Below are positions 42,731-51,725 of a stretch of 64,000 nucleotides of DNA, in pieces. Origin of the DNA: Pseudomonas sp. MWU13-2100 (GTDB taxonomy: Bacteria; Pseudomonadota; Gammaproteobacteria; Pseudomonadales; Pseudomonadaceae); NCBI RefSeq assembly GCF_023242365.1, contig NZ_JALLIX010000001.1:248001-312000 (forward strand), written 5' to 3'. The translations under genes were made by a program, and so were the position numbers. The notes under the pieces are model-generated. The model made no database searches and had not been told where the DNA came from. It saw nothing but the letters and a program-made list of their open reading frames with translations. Each line of letters starts with the position of its first letter. Position 1 is the stretch's first letter.

Positions 42731-42753
42731 GCTGAAAAGTTTCAGGTTTTTTT
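42731..42753 (+). terminator. Weak intrinsic terminator after fleQ
   Basis: CTGAAA-AG-TTTCAG (42732-42745), then G and seven T residues. The stem is short and A/T-rich but the T-run is long. It abuts the fleS promoter at 42755. Confidence 0.5.
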
Positions 42754-42754
42754 C

Positions 42755-42769
42755 CGGCACGGGTATTGC
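42755..42769 (+). promoter_or_regulatory. Sigma-54 promoter of fleSR
   Basis: CGGCACGGGTATTGC followed by T matches TGGCACG-N4-TTGC at every defined base but the first. Predicted start near 42781, about 43 bases before the fleS ATG. The fleSR operon is FleQ/RpoN dependent in P. aeruginosa. Confidence 0.9.
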
Positions 42770-42823
42770 TAAGTCTCTTGTAACGTTCCGTTTAAATGAC
42801 GGTCAGCCAAGCGAGAGAGCACC

Positions 42824-44035
42824 ATGCCCCAAGCCGCCCCGATGTCACCTGTCCCTGAAGTCGCGGGATCTTCGTCGTCCGTCGAGCCGGCCGGTCGCTT
42901 GGGGCTGGAGCAGGCCTTCTCGCTGTTCAATCAGATGTCGGCGCAACTCAACGATTCCTACAGTCTGCTCGAAGCCCGGGTCACCGAGCTCAAGGGCGAG
43001 CTGGCCGTGGTCAGTGCCCAGCGCATGGCTGAACTGGCGGAAAAGGAGCGCTTGGCCAATCGTTTGCAGAACCTGCTCGACCTGTTGCCGGGCGGGGTCA
43101 TCGTCATCGATTCCCAGGGTATCGTCAGCGAAGCCAATCCGGCGGCCCGCGAGCTGCTCGGCCTGCCTCTGGTGGGCGAGCTCTGGCGCCAGGTGATTAT
43201 CCGTTGCTTCGCCCCGCGTGAAGACGACGGCCATGAAATCTCTCTCAAGGACGGTCGGCGCCTGTCGATCTCCACTCGTTCGCTGGATGCCGAACCGGGT
43301 CAGTTGGTGTTGCTCAATGACCTGACTGAAACCCGTCGCCTGCAGGATCAACTGGCCCGGCATGAGCGCCTGTCGTCGCTGGGGCGCATGGTCGCATCCC
43401 TGGCGCACCAGATCCGCACGCCACTCTCGGCGGCCTTGCTCTATGCCAGTCACCTCACTGAGCAGGTCTTGCCGGTCGAGACCCAGCAGCGCTTTGCCGG
43501 GCGCTTGAAGGAGCGCCTGCACGAGTTGGAGCACCAGGTCCGCGACATGCTGGTGTTCGCTCGTGGCGAGCTGCCGCTGACCGATCGGCTGACGCCCAAT
43601 GGGTTGATGCAGGCGCTGCAGGCCGCGGCACAGATCCATGTCCAGGGTGCCGCCGTGCGCTGGCAGTGCGATAGTCATGTCGGTGAATTGTTGTGCAATC
43701 GCGATACTCTGGTGGGTGCGCTGTTGAACCTGATCGAAAATGCCCAGCAGGCCAGCACCGGCGAGGTGCGCCTGAAGGTGCATCTGTACGCCCGCGGCAC
43801 GACCTTGCGCCTGTGCATCAGTGACAATGGCTCGGGAATCGATCCGACCGTGCTGGCGCGCCTGGGCGAACCTTTCTTTACCACCAAGACCACTGGCACC
43901 GGCCTCGGCCTGGCCGTGGTCAAGGCCGTTGCCCGGGCGCATCAGGGCGACATGCAATTGCAATCGCGGCTGGGGCGTGGCACCTGTGCGATGGTCTGCT
44001 TGCCGCTGATTCCGGGTGCCATGGAGGCTCAATAA
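42824..44035 (+). CDS. fleS: Sensor histidine kinase FleS
   Basis: A 403-residue cytoplasmic sensor kinase without membrane segments. A PAS domain lies at about 78-175 (LLDLLPGGVIVIDSQGIVSEANPAARELLG). HisKA has the phosphorylated His195 in MVASLAHQIRTPLSAAL. HATPase_c is at about 285-400 (LLNLIENAQQAS, SDNGSGIDP, TGTGLGLAVVKAV). It phosphorylates FleR to turn on late basal body and hook genes. Its TAA shares a base with the fleR ATG (TAATG). Confidence 0.96.
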   Translation: MPQAAPMSPVPEVAGSSSSVEPAGRLGLEQAFSLFNQMSAQLNDSYSLLEARVTELKGELAVVSAQRMAELAEKERLANRLQNLLDLLPGGVIVIDSQGIVSEANPAARELLGLPLVGELWRQVIIRCFAPREDDGHEISLKDGRRLSISTRSLDAEPGQLVLLNDLTETRRLQDQLARHERLSSLGRMVASLAHQIRTPLSAALLYASHLTEQVLPVETQQRFAGRLKERLHELEHQVRDMLVFARGELPLTDRLTPNGLMQALQAAAQIHVQGAAVRWQCDSHVGELLCNRDTLVGALLNLIENAQQASTGEVRLKVHLYARGTTLRLCISDNGSGIDPTVLARLGEPFFTTKTTGTGLGLAVVKAVARAHQGDMQLQSRLGRGTCAMVCLPLIPGAMEAQ

Positions 44036-45447
44036 TGAAACCACTGCTCAAGGTCCTGCTGGTCGAGGACGATCATGCCTTGCGTGAAGCGCTGGCCGAT
44101 ACCCTGCTGCTGGCCGGACATAGCTTCCATGCGGTCGGTTCGGCCGAGGAGGCGCTGGAGGCGGTGGCCGCGGAGTCGTTCGGCCTGGTGATCAGTGATG
44201 TCAATATGCCGGGCATGGACGGGCACCAGTTGCTCGGCCTGCTGCGTGCGCGTCAGCCGCAACTACCGGTATTACTGATGACCGCCCACGGGGCGGTGGA
44301 GCGGGCGGTGGATGCGATGCGCCAGGGCGCGGCCGATTATCTGGTCAAACCGTTCGAGCCAAAGGCCTTGCTCGACCTGGTGGCGCGGCATGCCCTGGGG
44401 CAGTTGAACGCAGTGGACAGCGAGGGGCCGATCGCCTCGGAGCCGGCCAGTGCGCAGTTGCTCGAGCTGGCGGCGCGGGTGGCGCGCAGTGACTCGACCG
44501 TGCTGATTTCCGGCGAGTCCGGCACCGGCAAGGAGGTGCTGGCGCGGTATATCCATCAGCAATCACCGCGTGCCAGCCAACCATTTATTGCCATCAACTG
44601 CGCGGCGATTCCCGACAATATGCTCGAGGCCACCCTGTTCGGTCACGAAAAGGGCTCATTCACCGGCGCCATCGCCGCCCAGGCCGGCAAGTTCGAGCAG
44701 GCCGATGGAGGGACCATCCTGCTCGATGAGATTTCCGAAATGCCCCTGGGGCTCCAGGCCAAGCTGTTGCGCGTGCTCCAGGAGCGCGAGGTCGAGCGGG
44801 TCGGTGCACGCAAACCGATCAGCCTGGACATCCGTGTAGTGGCCACCACTAACCGTGACCTGGCTGGGGAAGTGGCGGCAGGGCGTTTCCGTGAAGACCT
44901 TTACTATCGCCTGTCGGTTTTTCCGCTGGCCTGGCGTCCGTTGCGCGAGCGTACCGCCGATATTCTGCCGCTGGCCGAACGTCTACTTGCCAAGCACAGC
45001 GCCAAAATGAAACATGCCTCTGTTCGACTGTCGCCCCAGGCGCAGGCTTGCCTGATCGGCTATCCGTGGCCGGGCAACGTGCGCGAGCTGGACAATGCGA
45101 TCCAGCGGGCGCTGATCCTGCAGCAGGGCGGGTTGATCCAGGCCGAGGATTTCTGCCTGGTGGGGCCGGTCGGCGCGGCGCCATTGCCAGGGCTCGCGGT
45201 GATCAATCGGCCGCCCGTCGGCGAGCCGGTGCTGGTCGAGGCCGTCTCGGGGGAGCAGGCCGGTGGCCTGGGTGATGACCTGCGTCGGCGCGAATTCCAG
45301 ATGATCATCGACACCCTGCGCGCCGAGCGCGGGCGGCGCAAGGAGGCCGCCGAGCGGCTGGGTATCAGCCCGCGTACGCTGCGCTACAAACTGGCGCAGA
45401 TGCGCGACGCCGGAATGGATGTCGAAGCCTATCTGTTTGCCACGTAA
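44035..45447 (+). CDS. fleR: FleR, sigma-54 response regulator
   Basis: A 470-residue NtrC-type regulator. REC domain at 1-120 with phosphoacceptor Asp55 in LVISDVNMPGMDG, AAA+ domain about 135-365 with Walker A GESGTGKE (160-167), and a Fis-type HTH at the end (KEAAERLGISPRTLRYKL). The sigma-54 contact loop reads GSFTGA (207-212) instead of GAFTGA. Partner kinase FleS is encoded just upstream. Its known targets are class III genes: rod, ring, hook and FlgM. Confidence 0.96.
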   Translation: MKPLLKVLLVEDDHALREALADTLLLAGHSFHAVGSAEEALEAVAAESFGLVISDVNMPGMDGHQLLGLLRARQPQLPVLLMTAHGAVERAVDAMRQGAADYLVKPFEPKALLDLVARHALGQLNAVDSEGPIASEPASAQLLELAARVARSDSTVLISGESGTGKEVLARYIHQQSPRASQPFIAINCAAIPDNMLEATLFGHEKGSFTGAIAAQAGKFEQADGGTILLDEISEMPLGLQAKLLRVLQEREVERVGARKPISLDIRVVATTNRDLAGEVAAGRFREDLYYRLSVFPLAWRPLRERTADILPLAERLLAKHSAKMKHASVRLSPQAQACLIGYPWPGNVRELDNAIQRALILQQGGLIQAEDFCLVGPVGAAPLPGLAVINRPPVGEPVLVEAVSGEQAGGLGDDLRRREFQMIIDTLRAERGRRKEAAERLGISPRTLRYKLAQMRDAGMDVEAYLFAT

Positions 45448-45502
45448 GTCGATTCAGGCTCGTGTGTCGTGTATCGGATTTTGTTCGGGGACGACAAGGA
45501 GC

Positions 45503-45517
45503 TGGCACCCTTGTTGC
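45503..45517 (+). promoter_or_regulatory. Sigma-54 promoter of fliE operon
   Basis: TGGCACCCTTGTTGC, an exact TGGCAC and TTGC with canonical spacing. Predicted start near 45529, about 50 bases before the fliE ATG. Confidence 0.92.
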
Positions 45518-45579
45518 TAACCCTTCACTAACAGATGCACAAGTGTCAAAAAATTGCAGGTCGCCGGAGAGAGACGTTC

Positions 45580-45909
45580 ATGAGCCAGGGTGTTGAATTC
45601 AATCGATTGATGCTGGACATGCGCTCCATGCAAATGGATGCCATGGCTCAACCCAAATCGGCCGTAGCCGCGCCGGAAGTCAGCGGCAGCAGCTTTTCCG
45701 ATTTGCTCGGCAATGCCATCAACAAGGTCAACGGCGTGCAGGCGGCGTCGAACCAGCTGTCCACCGCATTCGAAATCGGCAAGAGCGGTGTCGACCTGAC
45801 GGACGTCATGGTCGCCTCGCAGAAAGCCAGCGTCTCGTTCCAGGCCTTGACCCAGGTGCGCAACAAGTTGGTCCAGGCGTATCAAGACATCATGCAGATG
45901 CCGGTCTAA
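45580..45909 (+). CDS. fliE: Flagellar hook-basal body protein FliE
   Basis: A 109-residue adaptor between the MS ring and rod, exported early. The C-terminal block [38 protein letters not shown] is near-invariant in the family. I start at ATG 45580 with GGAGAGAGACG upstream, not at an earlier in-frame codon that lies in the leader. First gene of fliEFGHIJ. Confidence 0.96.
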   Translation: MSQGVEFNRLMLDMRSMQMDAMAQPKSAVAAPEVSGSSFSDLLGNAINKVNGVQAASNQLSTAFEIGKSGVDLTDVMVASQKASVSFQALTQVRNKLVQAYQDIMQMPV

Positions 45910-45930
45910 GGGTTAGGGACGTAAATAGTC

Positions 45931-47718
45931 ATGGCAGAAGTTCTCGCCGATAACGTACCGGCCAAGTCCGGCCCCGCAGACGGCAAGCCGCCGCTGTTCG
46001 GGTTGTCCTTTCTGGAAAATCTTTCCGAAATGACCATGCTCCGTCAGGTTGGCCTGATGGTCGGCCTGGCGGCCAGCGTGGCGATAGGCTTTGCCGTGGT
46101 GTTGTGGTCGCAGCAGCCTGACTACCGCCCCCTGTATGGCAGCCTGGCCGGCATGGATGCCAAGCAGGTCATGGAAACCCTGGCGGCGGCGGATATTCCC
46201 TACACCGTCGAACCGAACTCCGGCGCGCTGCTGGTCAAGGCCGATGACGTTTCCCGTGCTCGCCTCAAGCTGGCCGCCGCCGGCGTGACGCCGAGCGATG
46301 GCAACATCGGTTTCGAAATCCTCGACAAGGACCAGGGCCTGGGCACCAGCCAGTTCATGGAGGCGACCCGTTATCGTCGCGGCCTGGAAGGCGAACTGGC
46401 GCGGACCATTTCCAGCCTGAACAACGTCAAGGGTGCCCGTGTGCATCTGGCGATTCCAAAAAGCTCGGTGTTCGTGCGCGATGAGCGCAAGCCCAGCGCC
46501 TCGGTCCTGGTTGAACTGTATTCCGGTCGCTCCCTGGAGCCCGGGCAGGTGCTCGCCATTATCAACCTGGTGGCCACCAGCGTTCCGGAGCTCAACAAGT
46601 CGCAGGTCACCGTCGTCGATCAGAAGGGCAACCTGCTCTCCGATCAGGCGCAGAATTCCGAATTGAGCATGGCCGGCAAGCAGTTCGATTACAGCCGGCG
46701 CGTGGAAAGCATGCTCACCCAGCGGGTGCACAATATCCTGCAACCGGTGCTGGGCAACGATCGTTACAAGGCTGAAGTCTCCGCCGACGTGGACTTCAGC
46801 GCGGTGGAGTCGACCTCCGAACAGTTCAACCCTGACCAGCCAGCGCTGCGCAGCGAGCAGTCGACCAGCGAACAGCGCACCGCCAGCAACGGTCCGCAAG
46901 GCGTGCCGGGGGCCCTGAGCAACCAACCGCCCGGCCCGGCCAGTGCACCGCAGACCACCGGCGGCGCCGGCGCTTCGTCCGGTGCCATCGCGGCCGGCCA
47001 GCCGTTGCTCGATGCCAACGGCCAGCAGATCATGGACCCGGCCACCGGCCAACCGATGCTGGCGCCGTATCCGGCGGACAAGCGTCAACAGTCAACCAAG
47101 AACTTCGAACTGGATCGCTCCATCAGCCACACCAAGCAACAGCAGGGTCGGGTAACCCGTCTGTCGGTAGCGGTGGTGGTCGATGATCAGGTCAAGATCA
47201 ACCCGACCAATGGCGAGACTACCCGTTCGCCGTGGAGCGCCGACGAACTGGCGCGTTTCACCCGTCTGGTCCAGGACGCCGTCGGTTTCGAGGCCAGCCG
47301 TGGCGACAGCGTCAGCGTGATCAACGTGCCGTTCTCCGCCGAGCGCGGGGAAGTGATCGCCGATATTCCGTTCTACTCGCAACCCTGGTTCTGGGATGTG
47401 GTCAAGCAGGTACTGGGTGTATTGTTCATCCTGGTGCTGGTGTTCGGTGTGCTGCGTCCGGTGCTCAACAACATCACCGGCGGCGGCAAGGGCAAGCAGT
47501 TGGCCGGTTTCGGCGGCGACGTCGAACTCGGTGGCATGGGCGGCCTGGATGGCGAACTGGCCAACGACCGCGTCAGCCTGGGCGGCCCGCAAAGCATCCT
47601 GCTGCCGAGCCCGAGCGAAGGCTATGACGCACAGCTGAACGCCATCAAGAGTCTGGTAGCCGAAGATCCGGGCCGTGTGGCACAGGTCGTCAAAGAGTGG
47701 ATTAACGCCGATGAGTAA
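45931..47718 (+). CDS. fliF: MS-ring protein FliF
   Basis: A 595-residue inner-membrane ring subunit. Transmembrane helices at about 39-60 and 490-510 bracket a large periplasmic region containing ring-building motifs (SLAGMDAKQVMETLAAADIPY; GLGTSQFMEATRYRRGLEGELARTI). The disordered stretch about 305-385 is Ser/Pro/Gln-rich. The C-terminal tail after residue 570 binds FliG. It overlaps fliG by eight bases. Confidence 0.97.
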   Translation: MAEVLADNVPAKSGPADGKPPLFGLSFLENLSEMTMLRQVGLMVGLAASVAIGFAVVLWSQQPDYRPLYGSLAGMDAKQVMETLAAADIPYTVEPNSGALLVKADDVSRARLKLAAAGVTPSDGNIGFEILDKDQGLGTSQFMEATRYRRGLEGELARTISSLNNVKGARVHLAIPKSSVFVRDERKPSASVLVELYSGRSLEPGQVLAIINLVATSVPELNKSQVTVVDQKGNLLSDQAQNSELSMAGKQFDYSRRVESMLTQRVHNILQPVLGNDRYKAEVSADVDFSAVESTSEQFNPDQPALRSEQSTSEQRTASNGPQGVPGALSNQPPGPASAPQTTGGAGASSGAIAAGQPLLDANGQQIMDPATGQPMLAPYPADKRQQSTKNFELDRSISHTKQQQGRVTRLSVAVVVDDQVKINPTNGETTRSPWSADELARFTRLVQDAVGFEASRGDSVSVINVPFSAERGEVIADIPFYSQPWFWDVVKQVLGVLFILVLVFGVLRPVLNNITGGGKGKQLAGFGGDVELGGMGGLDGELANDRVSLGGPQSILLPSPSEGYDAQLNAIKSLVAEDPGRVAQVVKEWINADE

Positions 47719-48730
47719 TAACGCCGTCGTCAACCAGAAGCTGACCAGGGTCGACAAGGCCGCGATCTTGCTGCTGTCGCTGGGCTCCACCGATGCTGCA
47801 CAAGTGTTGCGCCACATGGGCCCCAAGGAAGTCCAGCGGGTCGGCGTGGCCATGGCACAGATGCGCAACGTGCACCGCGAGCAGGTCGAGCAGGTCATGA
47901 GCGAGTTCGTCGAGATCGTCGGCGACCAGACCAGCCTGGGCGTCGGTTCCGACGACTACGTGCGCAAGATGCTCACCCAGGCCCTGGGCGAAGACAAGGC
48001 CAACGGCCTGATCGACCGCATCCTGCTGGGCGGCAACACCAGCGGCCTGGACAGCCTCAAGTGGATGGAACCGCGGGCGGTGGCGGACGTGATCCGTTAT
48101 GAGCACCCGCAGATCCAGGCGATCGTCGTGGCTTACCTCGACCCCGACCAGGCCGGCGAAGTGCTGAACAACTTCGACCACAAGGTGCGCCTGGACATCA
48201 TCCTGCGGGTCTCCTCGCTGAACACGGTGCAACCGGCGGCCCTCAAGGAGCTCAACCAGATTCTCGAGAAGCAGTTCTCCGGCAACTCCAACGCCGCTCG
48301 CACCACCTTGGGCGGTATCAAGCGTGCCGCGGACATCATGAACTTCCTCGACAGCTCGATCGAGGGCCAGTTGATGGACTCGATCCGCGAAGTCGACGAG
48401 GACCTGTCGACCCAGATCGAAGACCTCATGTTCGTCTTCAACAACCTGTCCGATGTCGACGACCGCGGTATCCAGGCGCTGCTGCGCGAGGTGTCTTCCG
48501 ACGTTCTGGTGCTGGCGCTCAAGGGCTCCGACGAAGGCGTCAAGGAAAAGATCTTCAAGAACATGTCCAAGCGTGCGGCGGAACTGCTGCGCGACGACCT
48601 CGAAGCCAAGGGTCCGGTTCGCGTCAGCGACGTGGAGACCGCGCAGAAGGAAATCCTTACCATCGCCCGCCGTATGGCCGAAGCCGGAGAAATCGTGCTC
48701 GGCGGCAAGGGCGGCGAAGAGATGATCTAA
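47711..48730 (+). CDS. fliG: Motor switch protein FliG
   Basis: A 339-residue C-ring protein that couples FliF to FliM/FliN and takes torque from the stators. The N-terminal KAAILLLSLG, the middle EHPQIQAIVVAYLDPDQA and the C-terminal charged helix (RAAELLRDDLEAKGPVRVSDVE) are all present. ATG 47711 lies inside the end of fliF; the longer open frame from 47675 is not used because FliG proteins begin near this point. Confidence 0.97.
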   Translation: MSNNAVVNQKLTRVDKAAILLLSLGSTDAAQVLRHMGPKEVQRVGVAMAQMRNVHREQVEQVMSEFVEIVGDQTSLGVGSDDYVRKMLTQALGEDKANGLIDRILLGGNTSGLDSLKWMEPRAVADVIRYEHPQIQAIVVAYLDPDQAGEVLNNFDHKVRLDIILRVSSLNTVQPAALKELNQILEKQFSGNSNAARTTLGGIKRAADIMNFLDSSIEGQLMDSIREVDEDLSTQIEDLMFVFNNLSDVDDRGIQALLREVSSDVLVLALKGSDEGVKEKIFKNMSKRAAELLRDDLEAKGPVRVSDVETAQKEILTIARRMAEAGEIVLGGKGGEEMI

Positions 48731-48740
48731 GGATCAAGCC

Positions 48741-49523
48741 ATGACTGATCCAACCGATCTGATCCGCGCCCGGGACGTGGGCGGTTTCGACCTCTGGTCG
48801 CTGCCCAGCTTCGACCCGCATGTCGAGGTGCCCGAGCCCGAGCCGGTGGAAGAAGCGCCGGCCGAGATGGAAGAAGTGCCGCTGGAAGAAGTCCAGCCGC
48901 TGACCCTCGAAGAACTTGAAAGCATTCGCCAGGAAGCCTACAACGAAGGCTTCGCCGTGGGCGAACGCGAAGGTTTCCACAGTACCCAGCTCAAGGTCCG
49001 CCAGGAAGCCGAAGTTGCCCTCAGCGCCAAGCTCAAGGCCCTGGAAGCGCTGATGGGCAATCTGTTCGCGCCCATCGCCGAGCAGGACCGGCAGATCGAG
49101 CAGAGCCTGGTGGGCCTGGTCGAACACATGGTCCGCGAGGTTGTCCAGCGCGAGCTGAGGATCGATTCCAGCCAGATCGAGCATGTCCTGCGCGAAGCCC
49201 TCAAGTTGTTGCCGCTGGGCGCCGATAATGTGCGCCTGTACATCAACCCCCAGGACTTCGACCAGATCAAGGCCCTGCGCGAACGCCACGAAGCCACTTG
49301 GCGCATCGTCGAGGACGAGGCCCTGCAGGCCGGCGGGTGCCGGATCGAAACCGAGCACAGCCGGATCGATGCGACCATTGAAACCCGTATCAGCAAGGCC
49401 ATCGCGCAGTTGTTCGATCAGCTCCACGAGCAAGCCCTGCACCCGGCGCTGCCGGACATGGCCCTGGAGTTGGAGGAGGCGCTGATGACGGCTCCCGAAG
49501 CGGACCTGTCCGATGCGTCTTGA
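48741..49523 (+). CDS. fliH: Flagellar export ATPase regulator FliH
   Basis: A 260-residue protein with an acidic, Pro/Glu-rich N-terminus ([19 protein letters not shown]), a coiled coil (about 55-110) and the conserved C-terminal FliH/HrpE domain. It holds the FliI ATPase at the C-ring and inhibits it until docking. It overlaps fliI by 11 bases. Confidence 0.95.
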   Translation: MTDPTDLIRARDVGGFDLWSLPSFDPHVEVPEPEPVEEAPAEMEEVPLEEVQPLTLEELESIRQEAYNEGFAVGEREGFHSTQLKVRQEAEVALSAKLKALEALMGNLFAPIAEQDRQIEQSLVGLVEHMVREVVQRELRIDSSQIEHVLREALKLLPLGADNVRLYINPQDFDQIKALRERHEATWRIVEDEALQAGGCRIETEHSRIDATIETRISKAIAQLFDQLHEQALHPALPDMALELEEALMTAPEADLSDAS

Positions 49524-50871
49524 ACGCACCAGCTTCGCCAAGCGCTTGAGCGGTTATGCCGAAGCCATCGACCTGCCCGGGCAGCCGATCCTCGAAGGAC
49601 GCCTGTTGCGCATGGTCGGCCTGACCCTCGAAGCCGAGGGCTTGCGCGCCGCCATGGGTGCACGCTGCATGGTGATCAACGACGACAGCTATCACCCGGT
49701 GCAGGTCGAGGCTGAGGTGATGGGTTTTTCCGGTGGCAAGGTGTTCCTGATGCCCGTGGGCAGCGTGGCCGGCATTGCGCCAGGTGCCAGGGTCGTGCCG
49801 TTGGCCGATACCGGGCGCCTGCCGATGGGCATGAGCATGCTCGGGCGGGTGCTTGACGGCGCCGGCCGTGCCCTTGACGGCAAGGGTGGGATGAAGGCCG
49901 AAGACTGGGTGCCGATGGACGGTCCGACCATCAACCCGCTCAACCGCAACCCTATCAGCCAGCCGCTGGATGTGGGTATCCGCTGTATCAACGGCCTGTT
50001 GACCGTCGGTCGCGGCCAGCGTCTCGGCCTGTTCGCCGGTACCGGCGTGGGCAAGAGCGTGCTGCTGGGCATGATGACCCGCTTCACCGAGGCCGACATC
50101 ATCGTCGTCGGCCTGATCGGCGAACGGGGGCGTGAGGTAAAGGAATTCATCGAGCACATCCTCGGTGAAGAAGGGCTCAAGCGTTCGGTGGTGGTGGCCT
50201 CGCCGGCGGATGATGCGCCGCTGATGCGCCTGCGCGCGGCCATGTACTGCACGCGAATTGCCGAGTATTTCCGCGACAAGGGCAAGAATGTCCTGCTGCT
50301 CATGGATTCCCTGACCCGTTTCGCCCAGGCCCAGCGCGAAATCGCCCTGGCCATCGGCGAGCCGCCGGCGACCAAGGGTTATCCACCCTCAGTGTTCGCC
50401 AAGTTGCCCAAACTGGTGGAACGGGCCGGTAACGCCGAGGCCGGCGGTGGCTCGATCACCGCGTTCTACACCGTGCTCTCCGAAGGTGACGACCAGCAGG
50501 ATCCGATTGCCGACTCGGCGCGGGGGGTGCTCGACGGCCATATCGTCCTGTCCCGGCGCCTGGCCGAGGAGGGCCATTACCCGGCGATTGATATCGAAGC
50601 GTCCATCAGCCGGGTCATGCCGGCGGTGGTCAGCCCCGAACATATGAGCCGCGCCCAGCACTTCAAACAGCTCTGGTCGCGTTACCAGCAGAGTCGCGAC
50701 CTGATCAGCGTCGGTGCCTATGTCGCCGGCGGCGACCGCGAGACCGACACCGCGATTGCCTTGCAGCCGGCGATGGTCCAGTACCTGCGCCAGGGGCTGA
50801 ACGACAATGTCAGCCTGGGTGAAAGCGAGGCGCATCTGGCGTCGGTGTTCGCTCCCGCGGCCGGCGGTTAA
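49513..50871 (+). CDS. fliI: Flagellum-specific ATP synthase FliI
   Basis: A 452-residue F1-beta-like ATPase of the flagellar type III secretion system. Walker A is [13 protein letters not shown] (about 173-185), followed by [14 protein letters not shown] and the Walker B segment [15 protein letters not shown]. The [24 protein letters not shown] and C-terminal [13 protein letters not shown] blocks are typical. It energises unfolding and loading of export substrates. ATG 49513 overlaps fliH. Confidence 0.97.
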   Translation: MRLERTSFAKRLSGYAEAIDLPGQPILEGRLLRMVGLTLEAEGLRAAMGARCMVINDDSYHPVQVEAEVMGFSGGKVFLMPVGSVAGIAPGARVVPLADTGRLPMGMSMLGRVLDGAGRALDGKGGMKAEDWVPMDGPTINPLNRNPISQPLDVGIRCINGLLTVGRGQRLGLFAGTGVGKSVLLGMMTRFTEADIIVVGLIGERGREVKEFIEHILGEEGLKRSVVVASPADDAPLMRLRAAMYCTRIAEYFRDKGKNVLLLMDSLTRFAQAQREIALAIGEPPATKGYPPSVFAKLPKLVERAGNAEAGGGSITAFYTVLSEGDDQQDPIADSARGVLDGHIVLSRRLAEEGHYPAIDIEASISRVMPAVVSPEHMSRAQHFKQLWSRYQQSRDLISVGAYVAGGDRETDTAIALQPAMVQYLRQGLNDNVSLGESEAHLASVFAPAAGG

Positions 50872-50877
50872 TCGATC

Positions 50878-51327
50878 ATGGCCCAGAGTCGCGCCGCACG
50901 CCTGGCCCCGGTGGTCGATATGGCCGAAAGCACCGAGCGCACCGCGGTCCAGCGTCTCGGCTATTTCCAGGGGCAGGTGCGGGTTGCGCAAAACAAGCTG
51001 GAAGACCTCGAGCGCTTTCGCCTCGAATACCAGGAACAGTGGATCCAGCGTGGCAGTCTCGGGGTCTCCGGCCAATGGCTGTTGGGCTACCAGCAGTTCC
51101 TCACCCAGCTGGATACCGCGGTCGGTCAGCAGCGCCAGAGCCTGGCCTGGCACCAGAACAACCTCGACAAGGCGCGCGAAGCCTGGCAGCAGGCCTATGC
51201 CCGGGTCGAAGGCCTGCGCAAGCTGGTACAACGTTATGTCGACGAGGCGCGCCAGCTGGAAGACAAGCGTGAACAAAAGTTGCTGGATGAGCTTTCCCAG
51301 CGTTTACCGCGGCAGAGTCCGTATTGA
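50878..51327 (+). CDS. fliJ: Flagellar export chaperone FliJ
   Basis: A 149-residue, almost entirely coiled-coil protein (FQGQVRVAQNKLEDLERFRLEY ...), equivalent to the stalk of the export ATPase. It links FliI to FlhA and escorts hook-cap and junction chaperones. It follows fliI by six bases; position and coiled-coil character make the call firm despite low family conservation. Confidence 0.93.
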   Translation: MAQSRAARLAPVVDMAESTERTAVQRLGYFQGQVRVAQNKLEDLERFRLEYQEQWIQRGSLGVSGQWLLGYQQFLTQLDTAVGQQRQSLAWHQNNLDKAREAWQQAYARVEGLRKLVQRYVDEARQLEDKREQKLLDELSQRLPRQSPY

Positions 51328-51415
51328 TCTGCAGGAATTTTGACGCTCACGGTTGCCCTACCTTCGGCGGGGTGCTAAACCTTGTACACGTCGCCACTGA
51401 CAAGGAAGCTGGATC

Positions 51416-51721
51416 ATGGCTGTAGTCGCAGAAGTATCGCCCGATGGCGCAAAATTGACGATCTCGATCAAGGGGCGTTTCGATTTTGGCCGGCATCAGG
51501 AATTTCGTGAGTCTTACGAGGGACTTGCCAAGAAACCGTCGTCCATTGTGGTCGATCTGAAGGAGGCGACCTATCTGGACAGCTCCGCGCTGGGTATGTT
51601 GCTCTTGTTGCGCGATCACGCCGGTGGTGATCATTCCGATGTACGGGTGATCAACAGCAACTCGGACGTGCGCAAGATCCTCGCCATTTCCAATTTCGAC
51701 AAACTCTTCGACATCGGCTGA
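51416..51721 (+). CDS. STAS-domain anti-sigma factor antagonist (HsbA-like)
   Basis: A 101-residue single STAS domain. VVDLKEATYLDSSALGMLLLLRD includes the conserved phosphorylatable serine, probably Ser56. It resembles HsbA of P. aeruginosa, which binds FlgM when phosphorylated and a diguanylate cyclase when not. Here it lies inside the flagellar operon between fliJ and the phosphatase gene, as in P. putida. The next gene starts four bases after its stop. It may be read from the fliE promoter; no promoter is seen in the 88-base gap before it. Confidence 0.85.
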   Translation: MAVVAEVSPDGAKLTISIKGRFDFGRHQEFRESYEGLAKKPSSIVVDLKEATYLDSSALGMLLLLRDHAGGDHSDVRVINSNSDVRKILAISNFDKLFDIG

Positions 51722-51725
51722 CCTC

